This document shows, one piece after another, positions 53,640 through 64,000 of a DNA stretch of 64,000 bases (positions are counted from its first letter, which is position 1; each line of letters opens with the position of its first letter). Source of the DNA: Talinum fruticosum (Eukaryota; Streptophyta; Magnoliopsida; Caryophyllales; Talinaceae). A program made the translations under genes and the position numbers. The notes below the pieces were generated by a model. That model had not been told where the DNA came from and ran no database searches. It was given only the letters and a program-made list of their open reading frames with translations. Location of the stretch: positions 3,630,501-3,694,500 of the forward strand of contig JAITYX010000025.1 in the NCBI GenBank assembly GCA_021018815.1, written 5' to 3'.

Positions 53640-54729
53640 GTATCAATAAACATGAAGTAGAGCGCATAATGACTCGACATTCATGGTGGGGAATGTGGAC
53701 CTCATATAAATCGAATAATGTTGGTTCGGAAGATTAAGAGGTTAGGGTATTATTGGTCGACCATGACAACAGATTGTCATGAATTTGTTAAAAGATGTCA
53801 CAAGTGTCACGTGATGTAAACTTGTAACACCAACCACCTTCTTTTTATCAACACTTACATCGCCCTAGCCATTCTTAGTTTGGGCATTGACATCATCGAT
53901 AAAGTGACCCTTAAAGGAACGAGGAGGTCACAAGTTTGTATTAGTAGCAATTGACTACTTCACCAAGTGGGTAGAAGCGACATCCTATGCAACAATAACA
54001 TCAAAACATGTGGAGAAATTCATAACTCATAACATCATCTGCCGATATGGGGTACTACACGAATTTATTAGTGACTATGGTAGTTATTTCAAGAAAGAGG
54101 TAGCAGGTCTACTAGTCAAGTACAAAATCAAACGTCATAAGTCTTCTCCCTATCACCCTCGGATCAACGGAGCAATCGAGGGTGCTAACAAAAACATCCG
54201 AAAGATAGTAGAGAAAATGGTCATCGATTACAAGGATTGGCCGGATAAATTACCCTTCGCTTTATGGGAGCTACCGAACCTCTATTAAAACCTCAATGGG
54301 AGTGACACCTTACTCCCTAGTATATGAAATGGAAGCAGTCCTCCCAATAGAAATTGTTATCCCTTCTTTGCGAATCGTTGTAGAAAGTAAGATTCCTAAA
54401 GTAGAATGGGCCAAAACGGGCTATAAAGAGTTAGTATTACCATACGAAAGGTGTTTGCATGCTCTGCATAATGTTCAAATGTACCAAGCACGTATATCAA
54501 GGGCATTTAACAAAAAGGTTAAGCCTCATAATAAACATATCGGAGATTTGGTTCTTAAAGAAATCGGAGCACCAATTCGGGGCCCTAGAGGAAAATTCGG
54601 GCCTAATTGACAAGGCCCATTCATATTCAATGAAATATCGCTAGCAAGAGCAATTAAGGCGATAGATTTAGACGGAGAAGAAAATTTTCAATATACTAAC
54701 TTGGATCGGTTAAAGAAATACTATGTTTA
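53640..54729 (+). pseudogene. Tat copy 2 integrase
   Basis: C-H-E-F-V-K-R-C-H-K-C-H-V-M (about 53773-53815) is the zinc region. The core follows as A-I-D-Y-F-T-K-W-V-E-A-T-S-Y-A-T-I-T (about 53948-54000), then F-I-S-D-Y-G-S-Y-F (about 54063; second Asp, usually S-D-N-G) and Y-H-P-R-I-N-G-A-I-E-G-A-N-K (catalytic Glu, about 54150-54190). The C-terminal part reads V-T-P-Y-S-L-V-Y-E-M-E-A-V-L-P-I-E and, at the end, Y-T-N-L-D-R-L-K-K-Y-Y-V then TAG at 54727-54729. Confidence 0.85.
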
Positions 54730-55090
54730 GCATAATACTAAACAGTTCACGTAATTTACTAGGCCCGACCCAACCGAGTAACAACCCTAGCCGGGCGGCC
54801 ACCGCCCTGTCAATGGTCGAATGGTTGGGCCAATAAATCCCTCGTGCTTGATATTTTATTTTTTGACGTTTAATTATTTTTTAGGACGGTCCAATTTTTA
54901 ATTAATTTCTTTAAGTGAGTAATAAAATAAACAAAGCATAAAAATCAGCATGAAACTTACTTTATCCTAATCTCGAATACATAGTAAATTAAAAAGGCAA
55001 ATAACAAGCATATTCCTTGAAAAATAATTGTTCTAAAGAGACAAAACTAAAAGTTTCCAAATTCTTATTTTTCTTAATCTCAGCCTAGTC
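54730..55090. other. Spacer between Tat pol and the antisense PMD-like gene
   Basis: AT-rich with a GC-rich patch at 54795-54815. No coding signal seen. Confidence 0.5.
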
Positions 55091-55866
55091 GATTTTCACT
55101 TTTTTTCCTTTTTGAACCGCTAGACTCGGCTATACCATTCCGAGTTCGCTTTTTAGCTCCTCGATCATGCAAGCCCTTCTATCTTCCAGTTCCTTAGCCT
55201 CAACTTCTCTCCTACGAGCTCATTCGTCAATATGTGGGGCTACTTCAAGAATCTAAAGGGGTGCAGCAGCAGAGTACAACTCCTCTTGGATCACGTTCTC
55301 GAGCCCTTAGTGCCTTGCATCATTTGGGATCGGTCTCTTTTATCCACTCCGGATAAAATCCAAAGATCGCGGTAAGATCATTTGTCGCGAGGTTTCGGTA
55401 ACCTCGACAGGTTCGTCCAATAATTAACCCATGTAGGTATCCACCTCGAGCTACCAAAGCCTTTAAAAATCTCAAAAGATATAGGCGCGATGCAATCTAG
55501 GTAAGGGATATCCTAGACTCGCCCACTTGCCTCATTACACGGTAAGGGAAATAGTATGTGTTGGTTTCAAGACCCGATAAACGTACAAATGGATGCCTTT
55601 AGGTGAGTGTCTTAAATTGGGACACCCTCTAGCGCTCGATAGACCACTCAATGGGACGCCTAACTCTCAACCGGGTCTCCCACCAAGAAGGCTGGCGAAT
55701 CGGTCAAGCAAACCCAGCTGTTGCTCCCGATAGCATTGCATAGCCGGTACTAGTTCGCTTTTTAGGTCCTTGCACCAACTTAAAGTGCTCCACCAACCAT
55801 ATCCGCACAACACGAGATAATAAAATTAGTAGTGTCCTGTAAGGTTGAATTCATCCTAATTTACGA
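55091..55866 (-). pseudogene. Antisense PMD-like gene of Tat copy 2, C-terminal half
   Basis: Minus strand. A long frame with one stop gives L-R-F-L-K-A-L-V-A-R-G-G-Y-L-H-G-L-I-I-G (about 55475-55415), then R-N-L-A-T-N-D-L-T-A-I-F-G-F-Y-P-E-W-I-K-E-T-D (about 55400-55335). Next is a charged, probably coiled-coil part with E-V-E-A-K-E-L-E-D-R-R-A-C-M-I-E-E-L-K-S-E-L (about 55215-55150). These are the distal regions expected of this retroelement-linked PMD-like family. The N-terminal half continues at 57441 beyond the solo LTR. Confidence 0.65.
55862..55866. repeat. Target-site duplication of solo copia LTR, left (TACGA)
   Basis: TACGA also at 57441-57445, perfect. Confidence 0.9.
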
Positions 55867-57440
55867 TGACGACTCGGACAACGTTCGACACATTTACGAG
55901 TTGTATTAAAGGAATCGGTATAAGAATTTCTTACTTATAGAGTTTTGATTTCAAGGCATTCTCTGCACCTTAGAAACTTTTCTGAGTGATATAGGATATT
56001 TACTCTAAGTGATACGAGCATTTACTTCATGTATTCTTGCCTGTCTCGGTGTGACTCGAAAACAGACTTTGCTTATCTCATTCGGTTCCGAGTCCCTCAT
56101 CACTTAGATATATCGCATGAATTGACTAGTATTTCACATAATCGCACTCAGGTCCGACTTCATGATATAAATCTTATTTTGTTATAGTCAGCACTCCTAG
56201 TTTGAATCATGCTTAGTCTATATCAAGCTATTTCACTCTGTTATTCTTTAAGTAACTTGTTTCTTCGCTCGGACTAACTCGATGGAATTTTGAGCTTCAT
56301 GGATATTAGACTCGGAAAATTCCATTCCTTTTCGACCCGGATAATTACCAACTTAATTATCTTAATTATTTTATTATCTCGTGTCTAATCGTGGACCAAA
56401 ATATTTTATACTTTGAGAACCAAAATTTGACTTACTTTTGTAGGTTATTCAAACGAGGATATACTTTTCGAAATACAAAAGTAACCGGCTTCAAAACATC
56501 AAATCACCATCGGACATGGCTTTTCACCTTCTCTGTCCCAGTCCCGAAGCTCGTGTCGGGCCTGTCTGTTTCCAAATCGGAAAACTGAAACGCCAAGCTT
56601 AACGGTGGTTTCCACCTTATCTTTTAAGACACCGCCGAGTGGTTTTGGGACTTCCAAGAGAGTTAAACCGTTGCCCAACGTTCATATCACAACGGATACT
56701 TTCGAGTGACTCGAAAGCCCTTATCAACGGTCACAAAGGACTCTCAATCAGCGAGATAGAGATAACGGCTACTCTGCCCGGTCATCTTTAAATAGAAGCC
56801 AACTCACAAGACTTGAAGATTGCCGAACCTATTTGTTAATACACGTACTTGAGCAAAGTCATTCTCAATCTTCTACTTACAACTCCAACTCGTAATTCGT
56901 TACTTTTTGAGTTGTAAGGTCTTGTACTTAGTTACAAATACTTTCTTACTTTACGAGTAAGGTCCCTTGACTAAGTCTGTAAGGGTTAACTCGGCTTAGT
57001 TGCCCCTAGCTGTAAGGGTTATCTCAGCTAGGAAGTACTAGATCGGATAAGTGAATTTACGAGTCTAGGAAAACTTGTAAAGAGTTGTCTAAGGGAGCAG
57101 CTCGAGTTCAATCAATCTACGGTATTTTGTGGACTCAAAATAGTTGACTTTGTGCTTGGATTAGCACGGTCCGTGGTTTTCTACCCCGGGAGGGTTTCCA
57201 CGTAATCTCCGAGTGCTCACTTTCCGAGTTCATTCTAGACTCGAGATAGCCTCAAAGCTTTAGTTTAATTTGCTTCTACTCTTTACAGACATTTACGAGT
57301 CCGTACTTTTCGACCAAGCTTTTGACTCGAGAATGCATTTCGTCTCTACTTTTGTAAAAGAGTTTGAATTTCTATTAAAATCCTCCATCACCCTATTCAC
57401 CCCCTCTAGGGTGACTCGGACTTTCCCGAGCAAACCTTCA
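55867..57440 (+). mobile_element. Solo LTR of the copia family (1574 bp)
   Basis: TGACGACTCGGACAAC...GAGCAAACCTTCA, plus sense, perfect TACGA duplication, no internal sequence on either side. It carries the palindromic ATATTTTATACTTTG near 56400. LTR-LTR recombination removed the element. It splits the antisense PMD-like gene. Confidence 0.93.
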
Positions 57441-57445
57441 TACGA
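57441..57445. repeat. Target-site duplication of solo copia LTR, right (TACGA)
   Basis: Perfect match with 55862-55866. Confidence 0.9.
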
Positions 57446-58360
57446 TCCAATAGGAGCAAAATCAAAATAAACAAAAAACGGGAAGAATCGAGAACCAAGA
57501 AAAGCCAAGGGCTTTTTAGCCACGCCGACACCGAACAACCATCCCTTAGCCAGCACCACCCTTCTAGCCCTATCGGATGATTCTCGAATATTTTTGTACT
57601 ACTTACCTACAATAATAAGGGGTTGCTTGCGATGTCCTCATTTGGATTTGCTTTAACTCGGTCTACCCCAAGCTAGTTTCTGCAACAATCAATGGAGTAA
57701 GGGAACGGTCATCCTCCAACTGTTAAGTGAAGTCCAATAGCGCGGCAGGTGCCATATCCCTGTGTCCTCCTACTAATAGGAAGTCACCTATTAGGCAAGT
57801 GATAATGGCCCGATGCTTTTGAATATGTGCCGGTCCTGAAGAATTCATCGAGCGAAGTGTGACATTAGGTTCATCGGATGCACTTTGTCCCTAACTAGAA
57901 TCCAACTCAAATTCTTATTATTCACCCTTGGAAGTTTGCATGTCTCAAAAATATTCATTGATGGTGTCAAAACCACGGGCTTGGTCCGATGATAATTAAT
58001 GCCCGGAATGACATTGAATTCCTCGGGGAGGGACACAATTCTTTATCCCTAAACCTAAATACATGATATTCGGGATCTCAAAAGGCCACTGCAGCCTTAA
58101 GCGAGTCCAGTAGATACCTACCTATCGAATGCTAAAAAGGGTATTCAACTCATAATGAGATAACCCTACTTGGTCAACATCGATCATCTCGTGCATCCGG
58201 TGGGTCAATTCGAGTAATGAAGTTCATCTTTGAGAATTGAAGGAACAAAGGAACTAGAATTTTTCTAAAGGATTGTTTTTCAAAGTTGTAGATAAGTATT
58301 GAACGTGTACTTCTCGGAGAGTTGCCACTAGGTTATTTTTATAGCGGATTTCTCGGGACC
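57441..58360 (-). pseudogene. Antisense PMD-like gene of Tat copy 2, N-terminal half
   Basis: Minus strand. M-N-F-I-T-R-I-D-P-P-D-A-R-D-D (ATG at 58227-58225), then L-L-D-S-L-K-A-A-V-A-F then D-P-E-Y-H-V-F-R-F-R-D-K-E-L-C-P (about 58100-58045), E-E-F-N-V-I-P-G, and further I-F-E-T-C-K-L. Compared with copy 1 the Trp before D-P is a stop here. The gene may begin further upstream, since sequence like S-R-E-I-R-Y-K before the Met is shared with copy 1. Alignment with 1-660 spans the whole segment and shows the empty GYP1 site at about 58355. Confidence 0.65.
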
Positions 58361-58369
58361 ACAGTCCTC

Positions 58370-58691
58370 ATCCATCACGCCACTACGGTCAGCCGGGACC
58401 CGGGCTCGTGCTTGTACATTGGGCCAGTTTTTTTATTTTTTACTTTTTACGGCCTATTTCGGCCAAGCCCGATTATTTAAGGACCATGCAACTTACGATC
58501 TCCAATTTTCTATTTTATTATTTTCTTTTAGGGGAATTGGGCTAGTGCAATTTTTTCGATTTGTCTTTGAATTTATTTTCATCATATAGATAAAGAAATC
58601 ATTTTAGAATTGAGTCTTTGCATTCATCTCATTACATAAAGTTAAATAGTACAAAACCTTAATATTAATTAAGCAACCTTCAAGAGGTTAT
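58370..58691. other. Spacer between the two antisense PMD genes (copy 2)
   Basis: Homologous to 7114-7429. Non-coding. Confidence 0.6.
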
Positions 58692-59755
58692 TCAATCTTT
58701 ATCATCGGAAGCATCATTGAAGATATAGTTGCCAAATCCTCGAAGATCGAAGTGGAAACTCATCTATCCCCAGCAGCTTGCGAAGAACGGCCCTGTGGTC
58801 CCAAGTTGGTTAGAGGCCTCATGATAAGGCCCACTATACAACATCCGATGAAAATCATAGAGATTGCCATAAGGGTCAAGCGCTCACAAAGGCATGATGT
58901 CTATGCGGGTCTCGGAAGAGCTAGGCCCGAGCATCGGAAGAACTAGGCCTAAGTGCGGACGTACTTAGCCTTGCCTCGAAGCACTACTACCATGAGAGGG
59001 TCAAGAGGAATGAAGTGAGAACCGGCTCTAGCAGTGCTACTTGGACGACATTTCTTGACTAGAGGTACGAGCTTGAGCCTCGGAGCCGCCAAGGAAACCT
59101 CTTGATGGAGGAGACCTAGATTACCGATCCTACAAAAGTAATAGAGCGATTAGCAAATATTCTAAAAGCTCATGAGTTAGCACTTTAACTAACTAAGCTC
59201 ACCCGAAATGTTCGGAACATCCGACCAGGTGAAAAAGTCGTTGAAGGCATTGATGGCATACTAGAATCCGATGGACACTTTTCGAGATTACTCTTGATCG
59301 TACTACTGATTCATTGTGTTAGCAAGACACTTTAGCATTAAGCTAAAAGTAAAAGAGTATAATACTCTTACCCCTTTCTAGTTTTTGGGAGAGGATGCCC
59401 CATACATTTGGACTCGGGAATTTTCGAAATCCTAACGTAACATGGAGACTCTCCGGGTTGGGACACATCGACCTCAAGACTTGGAATGTAAATGTCGCCA
59501 GGAAGAAGTCTGTAGAGATAAAGTTGATTTCCACACTAGAAATATGATTTCACAAAAAGGGTAGATGGAGACTTACCAATCGCGTTATGATTCATCCCAA
59601 ATATTGAATGTAGGACAAATCTATATCCAAGAACAAAGTATAGAGATACCCGGTGGTAATATCTTCTTGCTCCTCTTGAGTTATGGAGAAAAAGTAGAAC
59701 ATCATCCATGGAGGATCTTGACAAAGCCGAACAGACCCTCAAACAAGATTCGCCT
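58692..59755 (-). pseudogene. Antisense PMD gene of Tat copy 2, exons 3-6 only
   Basis: Minus strand, truncated at its 5' side at about 59755. Exon 3 ends at a GTAAGTCTCC donor (about 59575), the next exon begins after TCTCTACAG (about 59512), its donor reads GGGGTAAGAGT (about 59370), the following donor is GTGAGCTTAG (about 59210) and the last exon opens after TTTTGTAG (about 59134). All are at the same places as in copy 1. The last codons give D-A-S-D-D-K-D then TGA (58694-58692). Frames within exons are partly disrupted. Confidence 0.68.
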
Positions 59756-59757
59756 TT

Positions 59758-60065
59758 CACTCAATCATGCATTCAACATACTAAGTTCATTCCTAATAAA
59801 GCGGAATCGATCTTCACTCGAGGTTTTGTGAAGATATCGGCTAATTAAAATTAAAGCTGCTACTCGTTGGAGTTGCTTGAATGTTTGACATCTTGTAGCT
59901 TGTACTTATTGAGCAACTCCTTTGTGTATTTGGACTGATGAACAAAGATGTCATCTTTATCTTGTTTGATTTGCGAGTCCAAGAAAGAAGTTGAGTTCTC
60001 TTATCATACTTATCCGGAACTCATCATCAACTTAAAAACCCTTGGCATAGAGTTTCACTAGTAGC
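59758..60065 (-). pseudogene. Rearranged fragment of copia pol (RNase H end joined to RT)
   Basis: Minus strand. 59762-59850 matches the last bases of copia pol (the complement of copia A 29715-29800). It jumps at about 59855 to the region around copia A 30435-30610, which carries L-N-F-F-L-G-L-Q-I-type coding. So about 0.6 kb is missing. It joins PMD exon 3 of Tat copy 2 on its left and the copia C LTR on its right. Confidence 0.75.
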
Positions 60066-61499
60066 CAAAGACTCGAGTATAAGTCTCTATCTCTCTTAGG
60101 TTTTGATTCTAAGTCATTCTAAGTTTCGTAGAAGCCTTTATCTAAGTTTTCATTCTATTCTAACCCACTCATAAACCAGTTTATTTGCATATCACTCTTA
60201 TCTGCGTTTCGACCTACTCAAACATCACTCGGAACTATCATATGTGTAAATAATTTCTCTAACTTGTTTATTATGAGCACCGACTTCTTGTTTCAAGTAG
60301 AAATGAATTACTGCGTTAATTCTAAATTCTAAGTCGGTTTATTTATGGAGAATTATTTACTTGATCAAGTTTATATATCCCGATATTTTACTATTCTAAC
60401 TTGATCATGTTTAAGGATTGACTCAAGATGGAATGTGAACCTAATGGATATTAGACTCGGAAAATTCCACTCTTTTAGGATAAAGATAATTAAGTACTTA
60501 ATTACTTTGATTTATTTATTATCCGTGCCTAGTCCTGGTCTAAAGTATTTTTATACTTTGAGTACCACTTTACTTAGCTTTTGTAGGTTGTGTAAACATG
60601 CCTAATCTACTTTTCAAGTACAAAAGCAACTGGTTTCTATCTGTTAAACGCCGGTAGACGAGAGATAAACCATTTACGGACATGGCTCGAACACTCGTGT
60701 CGGGGTTGTTTGTTTCCAAAGCGGAAAACTACGACTTTGCGTCTAACGGTTGTTTCCACCTCAGATTTCACTCACCACCAAAGGTTTGGACTACTTTTGG
60801 AGCCCAGAGCCGTTACCCAACGTTCATATTTACAACGGATCTTTTACGAGCGACTCGGACTAGTGGTTACAACGGGTAATGAAGCTTACCAGTCCAAAAC
60901 GAGTCTCAAAGGTCATTATGCTTGGGTGCTTATAAATAGAAGCCACTTCACAAGACTTAAGATTGTTGAACACATTGTCTAACACTTACTTAGTGCATTC
61001 TTACTCAATCTTCAGACTTACAACTCCTAATATGTAATCTCTTACGTTATGAGTTGTAAAGAAAGTCTTGTAATCACTTACATTCTTTTCTTACTTTCCT
61101 TGTAAGTCCTTTGACTAAGCTGTAAGGGCTAACTCAGCTCGGTTGTACCTGATTGTAAGGGGTAACTCGGTCGGGAAGTACTAGATCGGATAAGGGAACT
61201 TCGAGTCTAGGAAAAACTTGCAAGAGAATTGTTTAATGGAGCAATTCTGGTTAGAGTTAGTCCTTTATAATTAAGGATTTAATTAGTGGATTTGACTTGG
61301 TGCTTAGATTAGCACTGTCCATGGTTTTCTGCCCCGGGAGGGTTTTTACGTACTTCGTGTGTATCTTTACGAGTCCAATCTAGACTCACAATCTATTTCT
61401 GCTCGGTTACGTGCGAAAGAGTTTGATTTTATTTAAAATCTTTCATCACCCTATTCACCCCCTCTAGGGTGACTTAGTCTCTCTAAGAGCAAACCTTCA
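60066..61499 (+). repeat. Copia C 5' LTR
   Basis: CAAAGACTCGAG (for TGAAGACTC) to GAGCAAACCTTCA, 1434 bp. Palindrome AAAGTATTTTTATACTTTG at about 60543 and TATAAATAGAAGCC at 60931. The ends and order fix the orientation. Confidence 0.92.
60931..60938 (+). promoter_or_regulatory. TATA box of copia C LTR
   Basis: TATAAATA followed by GAAGCCACTTCACAAGACTT, a block shared with copia D. Confidence 0.72.
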
Positions 61500-61501
61500 A
61501 T

Positions 61502-61514
61502 TGGTATAAGAGCC
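61502..61514 (+). other. Copia C primer-binding site
   Basis: TGGTATAAGAGCC two bases after the LTR; one mismatch to TGGTATCAGAGCC, the initiator Met tRNA complement. Confidence 0.9.
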
Positions 61515-61557
61515 TAGCCTTCAAAAGGATCTCACAATTCAAAGGTATAAAGATCGA

Positions 61558-63345
61558 ATGGCTCAAAACAATGGAGAGTTTGATGAAGGACGATCATCTA
61601 CCGGACCGCCCAAGTTCAAGGGGTCAAACTTTGCACATTGGAAGAAGATGATGGAATGCTTTTTAATGGATAATGATGAAGAAGTCCGGAACATCATCCA
61701 AAATGGGAACTACATCCCAATGAAGATGGAAGGTGTAAGATCTATACCTAAAGTCAAATTTGAGTACACCACTGAAGAGGCCGAGAAGTTCGGAAAGAAC
61801 TACAAAGCTATGAACACGGTGATGTGTGCCATCAGCTCAAAAGAGTACAACAGAGTCTCTGCTCGTGACATAGCCAAAGAGGTGTGGGACACACTTTTCA
61901 ACACCTATGAAGGAACAAGTTAAGTAAAGCGAGCGAAGATAAGTCAATATCTTCACAAGTATGAGCTGTTCAAGATGGAGCCAAAGAGAAGATCTCTCAT
62001 ATGTATGCTCGGTTCACAGAGATTACTAATAATCTCAAGTCTCTGGGTAGAAAGATCTCACATGAGGAAATGGTCGGAAAAATTCTAAGAAGTCTATCAA
62101 AGAGAAAATGAGGTCCCAAGATGACACCCATTGAAGAGACTTAGAATCTCTCTCTACCGAAGCCGGACGAGCTCATTGGGAAATTACTTACACATAGGAT
62201 TCACTTGGAGGAAGAGGATGTCGGGGTCGGCACCAAAAAGACCATTGCACTCGAAGGCCTCGAAGCGAGACGACAAAGTCCGAGCTCCTCGGACTCGGAA
62301 GAGGATCTCATGGCACTCATTGCCCGAGGCTTCAAAAAGATGATGAGGTACATGAAGTGGCAAAAAGGCCAAATGAAGAGTTCTACAAGAAAGCTAAGAA
62401 GGATAAGATAGGTAAATACTCATCCCCTTCAAAGTTATATTTAACTAAGAATTCTTGTTACTTTGAATGTGGCGGCAAGGAGCACATAGTCAAAGACTAT
62501 CCAAAGAGGAAGAAGGACAGAAAGAAGAAAAAGACTTTGATGGCAACCTAGAGTGATGATGACTCATCCGAAGAAGATGACTTTGATGACTCGAATTGTC
62601 TTATGGCACTAACAAACTCGGAAGCTGAATCCGAGTCGGACGAGTGACAACTCGGATATTAAGGGGACAAGTCCTCGGGAGGTAATTGAATACTTGCTTA
62701 AGTTTTCCAAAGCTAATTTAGCTAGATATATCTTTACTTTGGAGAAAAATTCCAATTCTAACTCTTCTAATTTTAAAGAACAACTTGAGTCTCTTACTCG
62801 CTGAGAGCAATGTTTTAAAAAATGAGTTAGAAAACTTGAGATAAAATCTAAAAGTACTCGAGACTAGTGCCCAAGACAATGAGACTGAGTCCGAGTGACT
62901 TAGAATAGAGAATGAGCAACTAAAAAGAAGCTCAATGAGTCTCAAGAGCTTATTTTAAAACTCATTCAAGGTCGGAAAAACCTCGATCTTTCACTAGGCT
63001 CTCAATGTGTCTCATTTAGGAAATACGGACTTGGTTTCAATCGTTGAAGAGGAATCAAATTCCTATTCTAGTCTTTTCAAAACTAATTCCATAACTGTAA
63101 AGTTTAGGAAGGTTGAGCATGGTCACATTCATACAAATGAAAAGAGGACTAAGCCCGGATCGGTTTACGGGAAAAAGTTCTCTCCACTGTTTACAAAAGA
63201 AAGGATTTTCAAAGAAAAGAGACACGAGACTTAGTTTTCTAGAAAAAGACTCGGAATCGGACTAAACCCAAAATTATTCAAATTTGGGTTCCCAAAAGTG
63301 CTCTTCCTCGAGAGAAATATCACGAGTAAAGGCAATTACTTGGGT
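61558..63345 (+). pseudogene. Copia C gag
   Basis: ATG at 61558, 56 bases after the PBS. M-A-Q-N-N-G-E-F-D-E-G-R-S-S-T-G-P-P-K-F-K-G, then N-F-A-H-W-K-K-M-M-E-C-F-L (a Ty1/copia gag start), W-D-T-L-F-N-T-Y-E-G-T-S. It is then ended by TAA at 61921, where the other copies have CAA (Gln). The gene continues in broken frames: the zinc knuckle at about 62449-62490 reads Y-F-E-C-G-G-K-E-H-I-V-K-D-Y (first and last Cys lost), then a Lys-rich and an acidic run and a conserved S-L-F-K-T-N-S-I-T-V-K-F-R-K-V-E-H-G. Confidence 0.87.
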
Positions 63346-63379
63346 TAGTTTGTTTCTGTTTTGTAGGTGATTTAAAAAC

Positions 63380-64000
63380 AAAAGGGTCACTGGTACTTAA
63401 ATAGTGGTTGCTCACGCCATATGTCGGAGATTCAAGAATCTTCTCGAGTTAGAAGATCTAAAAGGAGGTAAAGTCCCATTTGGGGACAATAACAAAGGTA
63501 GGATAGTAGGGATTGGCAAGATTGGTGAAGGAAACAACTCGGTCAGTCCAGTCTACCTTGTCAAAGGGCTTAAATACAATCTCCTTGGCATTTCTCAAAC
63601 TATACGACAAAGGTCAAGAGGTAAGGTTCACTCGGACCAAGCTGCAACATTTCGATGCAGTCACCAAAGAGACAAAGCTCTCGGGTCCGAGGTTAGGTAA
63701 CACTTATACTATCCTTCTTTTTGATTCTAGTTAGAATTTATCAAGCTTGAAAGCATCTTTGAATGATGATTCATGGACATGTCATCATAGACTAGGTCAT
63801 ATTAGCATGCATACTATCAAGAAACTTGCATCTAATGGACTGGTTAGGGGTTTACCTAACTGTGCATTTAAGAAAGATAAAATCTATGAAGCATGCACAA
63901 AGGGAAGTAAGTCGGATCATCTTTCAAACCACTCAAAGCTGTGTCTACATCCAAAGTGCTTGAATTAGTTCATATAGATTTGTGTGGTGAAATTCCTGTG
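63380..64000 (+). pseudogene. Copia C protease and start of integrase
   Basis: The protease site at about 63388-63423 reads H-W-Y-L-N-S-G-C-S-R-H-M: the catalytic Asp of D-S-G is Asn (AAT for GAT). F-G-D-N-N-K-G-R-I-V-G-I-G-K-I-G follows. The pre-integrase region D-S-W-T-C-H-H-R-L-G-H-I-S-M-H-T-I-K-K-L (about 63765-63825; the Trp before H-H is Cys) and C-T-K-G-S come next, then the first integrase lines L-I-D-L-C-G near the window end. Confidence 0.85.

Larger units (their letters stand above)
15421..59755 (+). mobile_element. Tat-lineage Ty3/gypsy element, copy 2, broken by nested insertions
   Basis: Own sequence is at 39414-39761, 50040-55866 and 57441-59755; the LTR fragment at 15421-15873 may be its 5' end. 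Gag, protease, RT, RNase H, a second RNase H and integrase are read in plus order, then two antisense PMD genes. The double RNase H marks the Tat lineage. The 3' end is lost: homology with copy 1 stops at ..TTTCACTCAA near 59762, inside PMD exon 3. Copia D, copia B and a solo LTR interrupt it. Confidence 0.65.
60066..64000 (+). mobile_element. Copia C: Sirevirus-like element, cut by the window end
   Basis: Plus strand. 5' LTR, PBS, gag, protease and the start of integrase are in view. It has the best preserved gag start of the family. The first LTR bases are CA instead of TG, and the left flank is a copia pol fragment. Confidence 0.9.

Overview
This window is repeat-rich nuclear DNA from a flowering plant, most likely a eudicot; the species cannot be named from sequence alone. 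Everything recognisable belongs to LTR retrotransposons, their captured genes and small inverted-repeat elements. I see no intact single-copy host gene, no rRNA or tRNA gene and no CRISPR array. Almost every reading frame carries stops or frameshifts.

Layout, outermost first. (1) Tat copy 1, plus strand, runs from before base 1 to an LTR at 10751-~12182. Its pol lies off the left edge. What is visible is its 3' region: two genes with plant-mobile-domain (PMD) features on the minus strand (660-1 and 9952-7430), then a polypurine tract and the LTR. A complete Ty3/gypsy element, here GYP1 (661-7108, minus), sits between the two PMD genes. (2) 12183-15420 is a non-coding body with a PBS-like start, a 47-54 bp tandem array and an 810 bp inverted-repeat element; the start of a second Tat-type LTR follows at 15421-15873. 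(3) Tat copy 2, plus strand, has gag at 39414-39761 and 50040-50700, pol to 54729, then the same two antisense PMD genes (58360-55090 and 59755-58692).

Tat copy 2 is loaded with nested Ty1/copia elements of one Sirevirus-like family (LTR ends TGAAG..CTTCA, 1.4-1.6 kb). Copia D (plus, 15874-39413) is split by a 3.06 kb solo LTR of Tekay/Del type (20117-23178) and by an older copia LTR (24729-36734). That LTR is itself split by a full copia A (minus, 25522-36291). Copia B (minus, 39762-50034) interrupts Tat gag and contains another LTR fragment and a 263 bp foldback MITE. A solo copia LTR (55867-57440) interrupts the PMD-like gene. Copia C (plus, 60066 to the end) begins at the right edge. Target-site duplications are readable at six insertions: ATTTC, AAGAG, TACGA, GTTTT/ATTTT, GGAAT/AGAAT and a 10 bp CTTCTATTTA.

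Two systems deserve attention. First, the copia family carries a third gene (ORF3) about 0.6 kb downstream of pol, starting MPKRG. In three copies it is preceded by the same TATA(A/T)ATAAC core, two of which also have a CACGTG box, suggesting a private promoter. Second, the Tat family carries two antisense PMD-type genes between pol and the 3' LTR. One of them has spliceosomal introns whose boundaries are conserved in both copies, which makes sense only because the gene is antisense to the genomic RNA.
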